From assembly GCA_016285515.1 (NCBI GenBank), contig JAEEQW010000011.1, positions 18,294 through 82,293 of the forward strand: 64,000 nt of DNA, read 5' to 3'. Origin of the DNA: Bacteroidales bacterium (GTDB taxonomy: Bacteria > Bacteroidota > Bacteroidia > Bacteroidales > BM520). Shown piece after piece: positions 63,443 through 64,000 of this stretch (position 1 is its first letter; each line of letters opens with the position of its first letter). The notes beneath the pieces are model-generated. The model was not told the origin of the DNA and did no database searches. It saw nothing but the letters and a program-made list of their open reading frames with translations. Made by a program: the position numbers and the translations under genes.

Positions 63443-64000
63443 CTATTTATTTAATTGAGATATTTTCTTCAAATTTTCACTGATATCAGAAATATTACTA
63501 CAAAAAGTCACATAATCACCTAGTTGATCCATAAAAAAACTAATATGCCGTTCTATCATCGGTGACACCGAGTGGTTTTGTACATAAAAGCTTGAATATG
63601 AAACAACTGGAACATTAAAAATAAAATGACTTGAAATCACCACAGTGGAATATCCGCCGACAACTGCACAGGGCTTATACATAGCCACCAATTCTTCCCC
63701 ACTGATCATCGAATTAATTATTCTGACTTTCGGATATCTTGAACTGACAGTCTCATCAAAAGAACTGCGCGTATCACTCGGATGCTTCTTGATGACAATA
63801 TCAACATCGCTATTCCCTACCCCGTCTAAAATAGTCTCAATAATTTGTACTGCCTGTTCATCAGGTATAACCTGATAATCTTTGAATATAAGAATACAAT
63901 TTTCATAATCGCTTTGAGGTGTCACTCTGTCATAATACAACTGTTCAAGAGCCTCACAAGCACTCTTATTGGGAATTAATTTCTTGCGATGAATATCAAA
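63443..64000 (-). CDS. surface-polysaccharide transferase, partial (5' end beyond window)
   Basis: The frame is open to the right edge; the first in-window start is only a TTG at 63940, and the 20 codons beyond it continue the protein. About 185 residues are visible. Visible motifs are IVIKKHPSDTRSSF and VVGGYSTVVISSHFIFNVPVVSY, as in GT52/polysialyltransferase-like or CDP-glycerol-type transferases that act on surface glycans. The HP and GxST motifs are consistent with an active site but the N-terminal half is unseen. It is in line with the FAD gene (4-bp gap). Exact family uncertain. Confidence 0.55.
   Translation of the reverse strand, partial: FDIHRKKLIPNKSACEALEQLYYDRVTPQSDYENCILIFKDYQVIPDEQAVQIIETILDGVGNSDVDIVIKKHPSDTRSSFDETVSSRYPKVRIINSMISGEELVAMYKPCAVVGGYSTVVISSHFIFNVPVVSYSSFYVQNHSVSPMIERHISFFMDQLGDYVTFCSNISDISENLKKISQLNK

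Overview
The window comes from a low-GC member of the Bacteroidota, most likely order Bacteroidales. This rests on three things: a PorX-type response regulator and two proteins with type IX secretion (T9SS) C-terminal sorting domains; many promoter boxes of the Bacteroidota form TAnnTTTG a short way upstream of starts; and typical families for the phylum (BspA-like leucine-rich repeats, OmpA/PD40 lipoprotein-like protein, DUF2764-containing V-type ATPase, MenA, CNT transporter). The chromosome looks continuous. I see no rRNA, tRNA, CRISPR array, phage or plasmid module.

Layout. 1-8,000 (+): 5'-truncated porX, tsaE, aroB, aroA, a solitary LutA-like protein, tex and an outer-membrane barrel, packed tightly with ATGA overlaps. 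8,060-11,850 (+): rpsO, pnp and galM, with two clear terminators. 11,860-19,370 (-): an accessory surface-protein island. It holds a BspA/dockerin protein, a wrecked transposase, a truncated paralogue of the BspA/dockerin protein, and a 1,675-residue protein with an N-terminal cohesin-like domain, 17 InlB-B-type repeats, a dockerin and a T9SS signal. 19,540-30,660: a thioesterase-HAD fusion, nfo, a LytS/LytTR two-component pair, an OmpA-family protein, folD, ffh, thyA, a nucleoside transporter and a bifunctional-nuclease-family protein. 30,680-34,510 (-): a gingipain-like C25 protease with a T9SS signal. 34,630-38,900 (+): sbcDC. 39,220-46,700 (+): V/A-type ATPase operon E-DUF2764-A-B-D-I-K. 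46,780-48,030: a TatD-like hydrolase and a CPBP protease. 48,045-64,000: menA followed by a glycan-assembly region (GHMP kinase, four glycosyltransferase-type genes, flippase, YfhO, MBOAT plus AlgJ-like O-acetylation pair, ABC exporter, FAD protein related to UDP-galactopyranose mutases).

How parts connect. PorX is known to regulate T9SS genes. The C25 protease and the giant repeat protein are the kind of cargo that T9SS exports. The giant protein carries both a cohesin-like domain and a dockerin. Its neighbour carries a dockerin with the same putative specificity residues, so a small secreted cohesin-dockerin assembly is a reasonable hypothesis and my main candidate for something undescribed. 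The glycan region carries recombination scars: a 94-bp direct repeat (about 91% identical) of a glycosyltransferase 3' end flanks the GC-richer O-acetylation pair, and a second glycosyltransferase 3'-end scar lies near 61,070. Other points of note are a 65-bp folD/ompA overlap in which one DNA segment encodes a Cys/His/Asp-rich tail and a signal peptide, and a V-ATPase K subunit retaining all the sodium ligands I recall from the Enterococcus NtpK ring.
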